A stretch of 64,000 bases of DNA from Sternotherus odoratus. Taxonomy: Eukaryota; Chordata; Testudines; Kinosternidae. The notes under the pieces are model-generated. The model had not been told where the DNA came from and ran no database searches. It was given only the letters and a program-made list of their open reading frames with translations. This document shows, one piece after another, positions 1 to 11,984 of the stretch; position 1 is the first letter of the stretch; each line of letters starts with the position of its first letter. The translations under genes were made by a program, and so were the position numbers. Location of the stretch: positions 8,695,001 through 8,759,000 of the forward strand of contig JAVMKO010000006.1 of NCBI GenBank assembly GCA_032164245.1, given 5' to 3'.

Positions 1-120
1 CTTGTTCACACTCTTTACAAAATGAAAGCTATACTTATTGGTTCTGTCTAGTAAGTGAACTTTCTTGCTCCTGTGTGTGCTGCCTCCTGTTTTGTAATCT
101 TTATGGCACATAATCTGATA

Positions 121-406
121 TAGTAGACTCTCGGTTGTCCAGGACTGGGTTAACCAGGATGTCAAAAAAATACGCCCAACTCCCAGGGCAGGCTCTGGCT
201 TTGTTGCTGCCCCAAGCGCACACACAAAAAAACAATCCCACCAGGGCGCATGGCAACTAGTGAACCAACACCCCCGCCCCTCGGCGCAGGTTGGCTGGTG
301 AACCAAGCCCACCCTCCCCATATTTCCTATGGATGGTGATTATCCGGGATTTTATTAACCAGGGCTCATTTTTTCCCTACCATCCTGGATAATCGAGAGT
401 CTACTG
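121..406. mobile_element. Tigger/mariner-like MITE, 286 bp
   Basis: The ends are imperfect inverted repeats: the left end reads TAGTAGACTCTCGGTTGTCC and the right end reads GGATAATCGAGAGTCTACTG. A TA dinucleotide flanks each side (119-120 and 407-408), as expected for the Tc1/mariner/Tigger superfamily. There is no coding capacity. A copy of exactly the same length lies at 38436-38721 in the opposite orientation. The element ends 83 bp upstream of the first PELI2 exon in this window. Confidence 0.8.
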
Positions 407-489
407 TAGTTTCATTTCCAACTCTGCTTCCCTTCCCTGCTGCATGCCAAAGAGTCTGCAATAAATGTGAACTACTTGTCTGTTCTTAG

Positions 490-619
490 GTACAATGGCT
501 CCCTCCCTAATGGTGACAGAGGACGTAGGAAAAGCAGATTTGCTCTCTATAAGCGACCGAAGGCTAATGGAGTCAAACCCAGCACTGTTCATGTGATATC
601 AACACCCCAAGCATCCAAG
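490..619 (+). CDS. PELI2: PELI2 coding exon (N-terminal FHA/wing region, residues about 27-69)
   Basis: Pellino-2 is an E3 ubiquitin ligase. Its N-terminal forkhead-associated (FHA) domain binds phosphorylated IRAK-type partners, and its C-terminal RING-like region transfers ubiquitin in Toll-like/IL-1 receptor signalling. The exon begins after a polypyrimidine tract and TTCTTAG at 489, with one base completing a split glycine codon. It reads YNGSLPNGDRGRRKSRF, then ALYKRPKANGVKPSTV and HVISTPQASK, and ends AAG|GTATGT. Length is 130 bp and the downstream intron is phase 0. The HVIS and YKRPK residues fit PELI2; PELI1 as I recall it differs there. Serine in YNGS, where I recall alanine in human PELI2, is one difference. 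Translation past 619 into the intron has no family resemblance and is rejected. A Tigger-like MITE ends 83 bp upstream. Confidence 0.95.
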
Positions 620-620
620 G

Positions 621-2480
621 TATGTGGCATTTGGAGAGAGAGTCTCTGCTTCCTGCTAATCTTGGCTGAAGATAAAACTTACTTTTTTGGGTGGTATGCT
701 TGTTTTCTTTTGCTTTGCTGCCATCATTGTGGTTTTGTTAGTGTTTAGACTTGAAATGAATTAACCTAATTAAAAGTCCTACAGTGGCTTCTCTGTCTAG
801 TGCTACTCCTAGTTGTAATTTAAACGTGAGCGCTGGTTTTGAGCTGAGTATTGTTTTCACAACAGATTAATTCATAGCTGACCCTGTTTCTTCCATACAA
901 ATGGCATACTTTATCATCTGTGATAAATCTTCATTTTTGCTATATGAAGCTCAGAATGAGGGACTGTAACTACCTGTGATGCATACAAATATTTCCCTTA
1001 TCTTAGTAACCTGTAATATAATAATTAACATTAGGATGTAAACAAACAGTTTGACTGACACCTCTTCAGATAGAGAATTGCCATTTTATTATTCAGAAAT
1101 TCTTGTTCTTTCTTGATGTATTAATGGCTCTACATGTGGGCGCATGTACATCCAGTGATGTGGGATTTTTTTCTTCAAGTCCCATCATAGGTTGTGGGAG
1201 GGAAACATGGGTAGCAAAGCTTCTTGGTCAAACAAAATTGACTCTCCTTGGTGGAAAGTTTTGTACTAGTTAGGGAGATATAATTTCTTGTATAATGTGG
1301 GTAAGATTTATCTTTTAAAGAGCCTCTTTTCTTGCAATATTTCAAATGATGGTTGAGAAATCCTTAAAACATGGGCAAGATACATCCCACAGTAAATTGG
1401 TTAGTTTTTGTCCTTTGTAGTGAATGATAGACTAAATAAATGCATTTTATTCAGAGTGACAAACCTTGATGTCTAGACTAAAATCAGACAAAGCTGTGCT
1501 CTATGAATTTTGAACTTGGACTTGTTTAATTCAGGAAATTTCAGTATTGTAGACATTCAGCTGCTTATTACCCTTTGTTCAGAGGCCATCTATGGCAATT
1601 GTGTAATGGGTTTTGAATGTGTAATTTCTTTTTAAGCACATTGGAAGAAAATATGGAAGCTTCCCCAGCTTTCTTGCACAAATTGAGGCTAAATGATAAA
1701 GTCAAGCAGTGAAGAAATGTATAAGAGCATGCACACAATACAAGTCTCCAGCCTGAAAAGAAACTGGGCAGGTGTATTGGTGGCTATAAATAGAATTCCA
1801 AGGTGTGAACAAGAATCCTATCTTGAAATGACAACAGATTTAAATGGAGAGATGAAGGATGATCAGAACTCTTGCTAATCAAGGGGATGTTCTGTGGCCA
1901 CACAAAATAAACTTTGTGGCAAAGGTAAAGATGACAGGTGCAAATATAGTTAATTTTTTTTGCTAGATGTAAGGAGACTATTCTAGAAAAGGCAGTTATG
2001 CAGTTTAAGGGAGTTACAATTCTTAACATCAAAATAATGTGGCATCAGAGGGGACTTAGAAGCCACCCCTGAGTTCAAGATTGGAGAGGCAGAACAGGAA
2101 TAAGTGTATAATGAGGAAATGTGAAGAGAACAGGACAAAACTTGACATTGTGTTTAATGTGTACTACAAACACATCTGAATAAATGATTAATAGAAGTGT
2201 GTGTTGGGGGGAGGGGAGGGGCTTAATGGGGACAGGTAAACCTGAATAGTGAACAGTCAGTCTTACAGGGCTGAAGTGGACTTGCCTTAAGAAAAACAAT
2301 CCGTGCGGAAAAGGCTTCTAGCCTGTGGAAGAACATGTTGAAGATGGGCTGTCCAGTTCTCTAAAGTATTTTCAGTATGTTTAAAAAGTCTTAAGTTTTC
2401 ACATTTGGTTCACTCAGTAGATGAACAGAATTGAGATTTAAGAAGAAAAAATGGAGTGCCTTTTACCTGCATTCTTGGTC
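621..2480. other. Intronic sequence, nothing recognised
   Basis: AT-rich single-copy-looking intron. Open frames here are short, lack family resemblance, and are flanked by no convincing splice pair. I see no terminal repeats. Confidence 0.5.
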
Positions 2481-3189
2481 TTTAAGCCTTTAGAGTATAC
2501 TTGGGTCACAACCTATGTTTCACAACTATGAGTATTCGAAGGAAAGAGGAATGAAAGCTGAGATTCTTTGTCATGGTTCAGGATAGACTGTATCTTTGAC
2601 TTGCCTCTCTTCTCTCTCCTCCTGCCTATTGGAGCCCTTTTAGAAGTAACATCTTGTACAGGTCCAACACCTGCACTTCTGAGTGAAATCCCATAATTCA
2701 ACCCACTTTTGGACTGGATCTCCAGGTTACAGTACCCCTGTTTACCAACTGTCACTGTGCCTCTGTGGGTCACAACCCACCATACCAAAATCAGGACAAG
2801 CTGCTAGGAAAAAGGGTACCCCCCCCACCCCCCGCAAAAAAAAAAACCAGAAAAAAACCTGGTGGTTATTCTTCCATGAGAGATAACAAAAGTAAATTTC
2901 TGTCTCCCCACACTGGGTAACAGGAAGTCAGAAATGCAGCCTCCTTAGGTATTCCAGTCCTGGATTCAGCACCCCAGACATTAGATTTAATGATAAGTGG
3001 TTATTTAAAACCGATTTCATCAAACAAAGGGTTCTTCTGATCTCAGAGGACTAACCACATACCCAGGTCAATATATAACTCAGATCTTACCCAATAATCA
3101 CACTACAGTAAACCCTCGATTTAACGGACCCCGATTTAACGGACTTCGGATGCAACGGACAAAATTTCCGATGCATCCGAAATCCGTTA

Positions 3190-4945
3190 TTGGGGGCTGC
3201 CGGCTCCCGCCCCAGGGAGCCGGCTGGGTTGACGGCTCCCGCCCGGCTCCCCGCAGCAGGGACCCCTGCGGGAGCTGTCAAACCCCCCGCCCCCCCGCCC
3301 GGCTCCCCGCAACCGGGAGCCGGGCGGGGGGCTGACAGCTCCCGCCCAGCTCCCCTCTGCGGGGAGCCGGGCGGGAGCTGTCAACCCCCCCGCCCGGCTC
3401 CCCGCAACGGGGAGCCGGGCGGGGGGGGGGAGGCGTTTGAGAGCTCCCGCCCGGCTCCCGTCTGCGGGAAGCCGGGCGGGGGGTTTGACAGCTCCCGCCG
3501 GGCTTCCCGCTGGGGGGAGCCGGGCGGGAGCTGTCAACCCCCCCGCCCGGCTCTCAGCAACGGGGAGCCGGGCGGGGGGAGGCGTTTGAGAGCTCCCGCC
3601 CGGCTCCCATCTGCGGGAAGCCGGGCGGGGGGTTTGACAGCTCCCGCCGGGCTTCCCGCTGGGGGGAGCCGGGCGGGAGCTGTCAACCCCCCCGCCCGGC
3701 TCTCAGCAACGGGGAGCCGGGCGGGGGGGCGTTTGAGAGCCTCCGCTCGGCTCCCCGCAGCGGGAAGCCGGGCGGGGGGTTTGAGAGCCCCCGCTCGGCT
3801 CCCCGCAGCGGGGAGCCGGGCGGGGGGGGGGGGGGCGTTTGAGAGCTCCCGCCCGGCTCCCCTCTGCGGGAAGCCGGGCGGGGGGGTTGACAGCTCCCGC
3901 CGGGCTTCCCGCTGGGGGGAGCCGGGCGGGAGCTGTCAACGCCCCCGCCCGGCTCCCCGCAACGGGGAGCCGGGCGGGGGGGGGGGGGTTGAGAGCTCCC
4001 GCCCGGCTCCCCGCTGGGGGGAGCAGAGCGGGAGCTGTCAACCCCCCCGCCCGGCTCCCCGGAACGGGAAGCCGGGCGGGGGGTTTGACAGCTCCCGCCG
4101 GACTTCCCGCTGGGGGGAGCCAAGCGGGAGCTGTCAACCCCCCCGCCCGGCTCCTCGCAGCGGGGAGACGGACGGACGGGGGGTTTTGAGCCGGGCAGGA
4201 GCTGTCAACCCGGCTGCCCGGCTCCCCGCAGAGGGGAGCCGGGCGGGCGGGCTGACAGCTCCCGCCTGGCTCCCCGCAGAGGGGAGCCGGGCGGCCGGGT
4301 TGACAGCTCCTGCCCGGCTCCCCGCAGCGGAGGGCCGGGCGGAAGCTGTCAACCCCCCCCTCCCCGCAGCAGGGAGCCGGGCGGGGGAGGGGGGGGGTTG
4401 ACAGTTCCCGCCTGGCTCCCCGCAGCGGGGAGCCGGGCGGGGGGGGGGGGGGTTGACAGTGCCCGCCGGGTTCCCCACTGCCGGGAGCCAGGCGGGGGAG
4501 CTGTCAACCCCCCCCCCCCCCCGCCCGGCTCCCCGCTGCGGGGAGGGGGGGGTTGACAGTTCCCGCCCGGCTCCCCGCAGAGGGGAGACGGCCGGCCGGT
4601 TTGACAGCTCCTGCCCGGCTCCCCGCAGCGGGGAGCCGGGAGGGGGGGGGGGGTGGTTTGACAGCTCCCGCCGGGCTCCCCGCTGCGGGGACCCCGGCGG
4701 GGGTTTGACAGTGAGCTGGGCGGGCGGGCTGAAAGTTCCCGCCGGGCTCCCCGCTGCGGGGAGCCGGGCGGGGGGGTTGACAGTTCCCGCCTGGCTCCCC
4801 GCAGCGGGAGCTGGGCGGGCGGGCTGACAGTTCCCGCCTGGCTCCCCGCAGTGGGGAGCCAGGCGGGACCTCTCAGCCCACCCGCCTGGCTCCCCGTTGT
4901 GGGGAGCCAGGCAGGTGGGGGCGGGGGGGGGGGTTTGACAGCTCC
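3190..4945. repeat. GC-rich palindromic minisatellite inside the MITE
   Basis: About 1.75 kb of tandem, imperfect units of roughly 50-60 bp. The core is TTGACAGCTCCCGCCCGGC, then CTCCCCGCAGCGGGGAG, then a G-run. The unit centre is self-complementary and can form a hairpin, and many copies end in 7 to 14 consecutive G. Unit length varies mainly through the G-runs. Long open frames on both strands (the largest about 400 codons at 3190-4401) come from a repeat with few stop codons and are not genes. Confidence 0.9.
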
Positions 4946-4962
4946 TAAAACCTCTATATAAG

Positions 4963-5087
4963 GGACTAATTCGGGTGAGGGGGTGTCCATTAAAGCCAAA
5001 AGTCCTGTTATTTAATGATTTTTAAAAATTATTAAATAACGGACTTTTGGCTTTAACGGACACCCCCTCGCCCCAATTAGTCCGTTA
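4963..5087. repeat. Near-perfect long hairpin, arms about 58 bp
   Basis: The left arm (about 4963-5021, beginning GGGACTAATTCGGGTGAGGG) is the near reverse complement of the right arm (about 5027-5087, ending CCCCAATTAGTCCG). The loop is short and AT-rich. It lies immediately inside the right terminal repeat of the MITE and looks like a sub-terminal inverted repeat. Confidence 0.85.
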
Positions 5088-5869
5088 AATCGAGGTTTCA
5101 CTGTATTGCCAAACCTTTAGTATCTAATATCTAAAGGTTTATTTATAAAAAGAAAGAATAGTGAAAGTTAATATTGGCTAAAGGAATCAAATACATACAA
5201 TAATTGCAAATTTCTTGGATCAGGCTTGTAGTAGTGATGGAATAAACTGCTGGCTTGTTAAGTTTCTGGTTGCTTCCAAATCACTGGAAGGTCTTCAGTT
5301 CTTTGCTTAGAATGCTCCCATTAGTACAAGTTCATAGTCCAGAGGTTTGAGCAGGAAAGAGGCAAAATGGAGATGTTTCGAGGGCCTTTTATAGCTTCCA
5401 CCAAGTGTAGGGAAATGGCATTATTCTCTCTGTGGAAAATTACAGGGAACAAGTTGGTGTTTGGGGTCACATGGGCAAGTCACATGTCCATGCATGCCTT
5501 GTTTAGTCATAGTAGAGACCTTAACAGGAAAGTCCATTAAGTGTAGATAGGTGTCTCCCATGGTCCATTGTGAGTTAAGTGTTCTTTATGGGCCATTTAA
5601 CTTGAATAGTCCCTAGATGTGCAGACTAAATGCCTTGTGGGTGTTACCACAGGAGCAAACATTTGAAATATAGGTACATAGTTAATTTTCATAACTTCAA
5701 ATACAAAGATGATACATGTATACAAATAGCACAATCATATTCAGCAAATCCTAACTCTCCCATAGACCTCTTACATGCCACACTTTGTACAAGTTTTGTT
5801 GCAATTATATAACTGGTAGCAACAATAATCTACATGGTCCTATTTTAATCAGATAGCGTCACGCCAACC

Positions 5870-8800
5870 ATGTCTGCTTAGCAGGTCCAACTGGATTTGG
5901 TGACTGCCAGTGATTTCCCCTATGGATCTGCGATCAGTAGGAGAATCCAGTGATGCCGAACAGCTTATGGAAAACCAAGTATTTTTTTTGTTTATCTATA
6001 GGAACATAGAAATTGATAAGGGTTAAAATAACAAAGCATACTTTAAATATTTTGGGGTGGGGGATTACACAGTTTATGTCATGCACTCTCTCGCAGATGG
6101 AGATCTGGCTTCCAGCTGCTTTTTTGCAGACCTGTCTTGGCTGCTTTTGTAACATTTTCTAAATTCTCTGATTAAGGTTTCATGCCTTAAGGCTCTGTCC
6201 TGAGATAGGAGGTGGTTGTCCGCTACATGTACAGATGAAACAACAGAACCTGTACTGTCAATTTAAGAAAGTTCTTAAATATCTACAGTCATTGTCTGGT
6301 TCCTGTGGATATGCAAAAACCACCTAGGACCGAGTTAACTCATTGCAGCCCTGTAGCAGATAGCATGATAGTAATCAAATAGAGGTACACATTAATGTTA
6401 TGAATATTTTGCAGATATCACCCATGTTCTTCACTCAACTTATTCATGGAACATTAGGAGCTGAGGCTTTAAGAAAAATACCAAATTTTGCAAAACTTGC
6501 CATACAAGTTTCAAGAGTAGCAACACTGCTCTTGTGAAATTGGGCTGAATTTAAGAAATGGATGAAGCCATCTAAGCTGGTAGCTCTCCACCTTCAGAGT
6601 GGCCTTCCATTTATCAGGGAAGCAAAATCTCCCTCAGGGATGCAGCAGTTCCAGCTGCATGTGGTCACTGCTCTCACCCAGCCAGCAACACAAGTGGTAA
6701 AAAAAACAAAGGGTGCCCTTGTTCTCAGACCCATTCCTTTCCCTTTCCCGCTTGCTGATTGGTCTACATGAGACTAATGGACCGGGTCGTTGTGGAAATT
6801 GAGGGTCTAGTGGGGCAACTCTTGCTGCCTCATAAAGCTGAGATGAGCTTTTTTAAAGGATCCGTTTTTTTTTTCTCAGTATGCTTTAAAATTCACAAGC
6901 ATACCCAGATTTCTGGGTTTGCTTGTGAATTGAAACTTGGATTTTCATGGCCTGTAGTGGGGTTAATGGTGCAAATTTAGGGGCAGGGTTCACATGTGAA
7001 AATGTGCAGAGGTGGAGGGTGTGACATTCCCTTGGTGTTATCTGGACCAGTGATCTGATAGGTCACTCCAATCCTCGACTGGGATAAATGGGTAAGGTGC
7101 AGCTACAGACTTGAGGAATACAGATCACACCTGTGCCCTTTGCTCCCACCTTATGGATTGGGGTGAAGGGGAGAAGGCTTCAGCTTGACTAGACTGAGTA
7201 ATGCCTTCAGGACTTGCTTAATCAGAGGCGAAGGACTGCTGCTGTTCTTTAGATGCAGACCTCACAAGTCATGACTTCACCTCCACACTATGCAAGTAGC
7301 TCGCACTCCGGTTAGTTCCTCAGTGGAACAGGCTGATGTGAATACATAGTACCTGTCTGGAAGGGTCTATATTGAGTGCATTAATATTGAAATGTTTGTA
7401 ACCTGAGGTCTTCAAGCTGTTGGTGTCTGGCAGCAAGGTTTTCTAAGTCTGAGTGTCCCTAGTTTTAGAATCTGTTCCACTTGTATGTCTGTCAGATACC
7501 ATGCAAGCATAATACATTTATTTTGCTTAGCTTTTGTTTTAAAAGATCCATATTTGTGTTACTCTGTATTTATAGCAACTTACTGACTTTTCGTAGTAGT
7601 TGTATCAGAAATTAATAAAGTGAAATTTAACACTTTTTACATTGTTTCACATACTGTCAAAGTATACACCATCACATATCTTCCTGCTGTTTGCATTGAT
7701 TACAGTTTTTCCTTTATAATGGCTATATAGCACAGAATTTTGAGGCATGTTGTACTGGCACATCCTATTAATAGGATATTTTAAGTTAACACAGGAGTTT
7801 TAGTGTGCAAAAGCTCTTAAACTGTGTTTCCTTCTTTAATAAGAGCTCTGCTGAAATCAGACTAGCTAGTGAAGTCACTCTTCAAGAATTTAGGGCCCTT
7901 GTATCTCTTTTTACATACTAGTAAATTCTGGTCCACACTACTTAGATGATCAGTGAAAACATGTCTGTGCGTGTCTCCAGCAATCCCACAAAGTTTTCAT
8001 GGTAATCTTAAAGCCCAGATTTCAAATACAGTATCTTTGAACATCTGGGTATCACAATAGTTAACCACCTGCCAAGCACTCTCTCTTCTGTATGCCTCAG
8101 GCATCTAGTTAACTAATAGAACAGCTCTCATCCATATTGCATTATATGCACTATAATAGGTATACAATATACCAGTTATTGCTTTTTACAAAGACAATAA
8201 AAGGTAAGTGTGAGTTGGTAATTTAAAACCTTTCTGAGTACTTGGATTCAGGTAGATACATCAAGTTGAACATATTCCTTTGCACTTTCTTCGAACCCTT
8301 AGAAAAGAGCTTTTGTGTCTTTATATTGCTGTGTGAGGCAGGGCCTATGGATGTATGCCAGAGACCGGTGGTGCAATGGATTGCAGCTGGTGAGCCTTCT
8401 GATGTGAAAAGGACACAGTTTAAAAAAAAAAAAAGCCCTTTTGATGATGGGCTTTTCTGGCATCTAAGAAACCAGAGACTAAATCAGGTACACTAGCAAT
8501 AGCTTCTGCATATCCCATTGTGAATGGTTCCAGAAACTCAGAGCGAATAAAGAGCAGAGAAACCTTTTCTGTTCCTGATAATAACTTATAACTTGACACT
8601 ACAATTTTTGTTCTGCTCAAGCTCATCAGCATAGCTATTTGCATTTTTCATTTGTGAGAGACTAATGGAAATTTTCACTGCATAGAATATTAATGAGCTG
8701 CCTCCTTCTTCCTCTTCATTTCCTGGATATGAAATTTGTATTCCTGCTTTGTTTGCCCACCCATATGGACGTTATAAACTGTTGTTCTCCTTCCATTTGA

Positions 8801-9362
8801 GGGGAAGACACATTTTCCTCTTACTCTTTCTGCTAGTAACTAAATCAAACCTCTTTTTGCTGCGACACTCATTTCTGTCAACTCTGCCTACAGGAGAGGT
8901 GGTTCCTTTCACTAATACCAGAGCTAAAGGTAACTGTTAGGCCTAATGGTTCGAAGTGCCTCTGCTCTGTAGACTGACTCATGGTCTCTTAAGCCCCAAT
9001 TTGGGAAAGCACTTAAATATGTGCATAAGTCAAACAGAGTTTCATGTGTTGCCGAATCAGGGACTCAGGCTGAGGAGCTACTGGGCAATTTGCTACTTCA
9101 CCTTGGCATTTTACAGAGCTCAGGGCATGTTTGAAACTTCTCACAGGGATTTACCATTCTTCCTGCATCATCAGGTGCGTAAAATGGCATCAGTCATTTC
9201 TGTGCTGGAGTCACTTTTCCGTGTCTTTTATGTTCAGATGTAGTAATGCTGTTCTAAACACTATTGTGCTACAGAGTGGATTGAGCTGGCCATGTTGCAT
9301 GATGATAACATGCAAGAAATGTTTTAAATTATGCCGACTCTTTGATTGTTTTGGGCTCTTCT
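5870..9362. other. Intronic sequence, nothing recognised
   Basis: AT-rich intron without long open frames of known family, tandem arrays or paired termini that I could support. A 12-base A run at about 8420-8431 is simple sequence only. Confidence 0.45.
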
Positions 9363-9680
9363 GTAGAGCCCTGAATGGCTACAAAATTTATATCCGCAGA
9401 TCTAAATCGGTATCCACAGAGCTGTAGAGCTCTACTGGGAACCGCAGCGGCAAAAGCAGCAGCCTGGCAGGCCGCTGCCCCCAGGAGCTAGCGCCGTGTG
9501 CCAACAGCTTCTCTGGTGTGGCTGTACTGACCTCAGCACTGCCCACTGCACTAGTGCGACCAGGGGCTAGGAGGTGGTGTAAGGCATGCTGGAGGCATCG
9601 CTGGTGTAGGGCACTGGCTCCTGCGGGTGGCAGCCTGCTGAGCTGCTACTTTCACTGCTGCGATTCCCGGTAGAGCCCTG
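9363..9680. repeat. Possible unclassified interspersed repeat
   Basis: A GC-richer block in AT-rich surroundings. It is bracketed by direct copies of GTAGAGCCCTG (9363-9373 and 9670-9680). The block contains TATCCGCAGATCTAAAT near its left end, similar to what I recall from dispersed turtle repeats. The class is unknown and the boundaries are uncertain. Confidence 0.3.
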
Positions 9681-9689
9681 CAGCTCCAG

Positions 9690-11425
9690 ATACCTGCATC
9701 TGTGCATATGTTTTGTGTCCATCTAGGACTCTGTTCTTTAGCATAGAAATCGGCTGCTTGTGATTTTTGGTGCTCCTTAAAAATGCTGGATTGACAACTA
9801 CTGAGCCCAAACTTCTTTGGCCTGTTGTGTGGCTTTTGAAAAAGCTGTGCATGGTTTCTTTACGTGCCCTAATAGTGAACCTCAAGTGTGGTTTGTGGGG
9901 ACTGTTTCTGTTTTCAGGGGAAGGTGGTGAGGAAGGATGATCTTGACAGTCTTTGCAGGAAGGCCCAGGAGACCGCAAAGGTGACAGTTCTGGTGTATGG
10001 GCACCTTCCTACCATAAAAGGGACTACAACCAAACTGAATTCAGGCCATTATTGTCTTTGGCTGAATTTGAACTAGTAACCTACAGACTTACTTTAATAT
10101 TAGTACTAAAATTAGTTACTAAATGTAAACTTACTTAGAGTGAGTTTTTGCTGTGTATGTATATAGTGACTACACATCTTCACTGTAGAGCCAAAACTTG
10201 GTTCTGTCTGGAACAGTCAAAAATTACTTACACAAAAATTTTCCAGAAGTGTTTGTAGTTGAAATATTTTACTTGAACAGTACATTTGCATTCAGTGGCT
10301 ATTCAGAAGCATTGCCTAAGAGTGATGGGATGGTGAAGTGGAGCTCTGAGATTTTGTTGTCTAGGTGACACTGATTTGCACCCTCCCCCCAAATCTATCT
10401 TGCTCAATAGATTTTGTATAAATAACTTCTTCAACAAAAATATATCTTAAGTAATATTTAAAATCTATCTGTAAAAGGGCATTTTTCTGCACACAAAGAA
10501 TGTTCAGGTGTTTACTCTTAGGGATCTACGTGGTACATCATGTGACAATGAACTGTTTACCACAGTCTAGCAACAGTTTTACCTTTGTGTAGCACAGAAC
10601 TCCCACACATGCTGCTTTGGCAGGCTTACACTAACACATTTGACTTGCACATTCTCATGTGCACAAATGTCCAGTTTGAGTCTTTACAATTGTTCTCACA
10701 CCTGTTACTATTGGTGCTGCTTGTAACCTTTATTCCCTACTCTGAATGAAAGAAAGGAAAATTGGGATTTGGGCCTGGAGTGCCCTTTACCTCAGAAGCA
10801 GCCAGCATTTTAATTCCTGTGCTAGCTGGACTTCTCTACCCCTCCATAGAATCTTCTGAGGAGGCGTGGGGAGTCTGTCAAGTTTGAATATGAGGGATGA
10901 AACACGTGGCCAGCAACTATATTATTTCTATTCCCAAACATTCAAAAACCATGAGTCAGGCCCCAAAATTATGGGATCTTATTAAATTAATTTGGGGTTC
11001 ATTTTTGTTTGCTTTCTGGTTTTTAACACTTTAGAGATCACATTTTCAAGGTTTTTTCCTGCAACTGCAAGGGCTAGAAATTTAAATGCAAGCTGAGCTT
11101 CTGACATATTTGCCTGACTCAAAGAGCTGGGACCTAGAGAAAAGCACTAAATTATATAAGACTTAAGATAAAATCAAAGGATTGGCAGTATTAGTACTAA
11201 TCTCCTGGGCCATTCTTGAAGCATGCATGAGAGTTCTGTGTTGGAGCTGGGCAGTTACTTCACAACCAGATCACTTGCAAAATAGGACAATTTAAGCCAA
11301 AAGTATACTGTGAATTAATGGGAAGGAGCTATTTCTAACGGTAAGTATGGCTGCCCCATTCTTTACAGATCAGACTTTATCTGTCCGAGTGTTTTGTCAG
11401 AATTTGGGCACTAATGTTAGCCTTG
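9690..11425. other. Intronic sequence, nothing recognised
   Basis: Unremarkable AT-rich intron. A weak acceptor-like tract (TTTCTGTTTTCAG, ending at 9917) is present but there is no matching exon of known family. Confidence 0.4.
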
Positions 11426-11434
11426 TAGAAAAAG

Positions 11435-11976
11435 GCGTGATCATTCCCCTCTATTCGGCCCTGGTGAGGCCTCATCTGGAGTACTGGCCCACACTACAAG
11501 AAGGATGCCGAAAAATTGGAAATAGTCTAGCAGAGGGCAAAAAAAATTATTAGTGGGCTGGAGCACGTGACTTATGAGGAGAGGCTGAGGGAACTGGGAG
11601 TTTAGTCTGCAGAAGAGAAGAATGAGGGGAGATTTGATAGCTGCTTTCAACTACCTGAAAGGGAGTTCCCAAGAGGATGGATTTAGACTGTTCTCAGTCG
11701 TACCAGATGACAGAACAAGTAGTAATGATCTCAAGTTGCAATGGGGCAGGTTTAGGTTGGATATTAGGACAAACTTTTTCACTAGGAGGGTGGTGAAGCA
11801 CTGGAATGGGTTACCTAGGCAGGTAGTGGAATCTCCTTCCTTAGAGGTTTTTAAGGCCTGGCTTGACAAAGCCCTGGGTGGGATGATTTAGTTGGGGTTG
11901 GTCCTGGTTTGAGCAGGAGGTTGGACTAGATGACCTCCTGAGGTCCCTTCCAACCCTGATATTCTATGATTCTATT
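11435..11976 (+). mobile_element. CR1 LINE, 5'-truncated 3' end
   Basis: The segment holds the last part of a CR1 reverse-transcriptase reading frame (IIPLYSALVRPHLEYW near 11443-11490). A diverged non-translated tail follows, containing GAGGGTGGTGAAGCACTGG and GGTTGGACTAGATGACCTCC. It ends in the short tandem tail ATTCTATGATTCT, which is diagnostic of CR1. Orientation is + (sense to PELI2). Only the extreme 3' end is present, as is usual for CR1 copies. The reading frame has stops and frameshifts. Confidence 0.9.
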
Positions 11977-11984
11977 AAAAGGCA

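Larger units (their letters stand above)
3106..5103. mobile_element. Tigger/mariner-like MITE, 1998 bp, expanded by an internal minisatellite
   Basis: The left terminus CAGTAAACCCTCGATTTAAC and right terminus GTTAAATCGAGGTTTCACTG are imperfect inverted repeats. Both are flanked by TA (3104-3105 and 5104-5105). Sub-terminal copies of ATTTAACGGAC are seen on the left, and a long hairpin on the right (4963-5087). There is no transposase. About 1.75 kb of the length is a GC-rich tandem array, so the founding element was probably only a few hundred bp long. Confidence 0.78.
2500..5866. repeat. LTR-like dispersed repeat, split by a Tigger-like MITE
   Basis: The parts at about 2500-3105 and 5104-5866 look like one old interspersed repeat interrupted by the MITE at 3106-5103. 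Part of the right segment is shared with 57500-57948: both have GGGCAAGTCACATGT, a tract like CAAATACAAAGATGATACA, then GCACAATCATA or GCATAATCATA, and a terminal GCGTCACGCC or ACGCCACAC. I recognise this combination from turtle long-terminal-repeat families, but I see no internal gag or pol sequence and no clean target duplication. The left boundary is approximate. Class assignment (endogenous retrovirus or Gypsy-type solo LTR) is inference. Confidence 0.45.

Noticed and set aside
467..748. Treating the whole 93-codon frame as a gene
   Set aside because: Only 490-619 matches Pellino; the rest on both sides is intron with consensus splice signals.
3190..4401. A 403-codon + strand frame and several 100-216-codon minus-strand frames
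   Set aside because: They lie wholly in the GC minisatellite. The protein is a repeat of GEPGG/SRPAP-type words present in several frames, which reflects base composition and not selection.
8420..8431. Poly-A run as evidence of a processed pseudogene
   Set aside because: No coding similarity upstream and no flanking duplication found.
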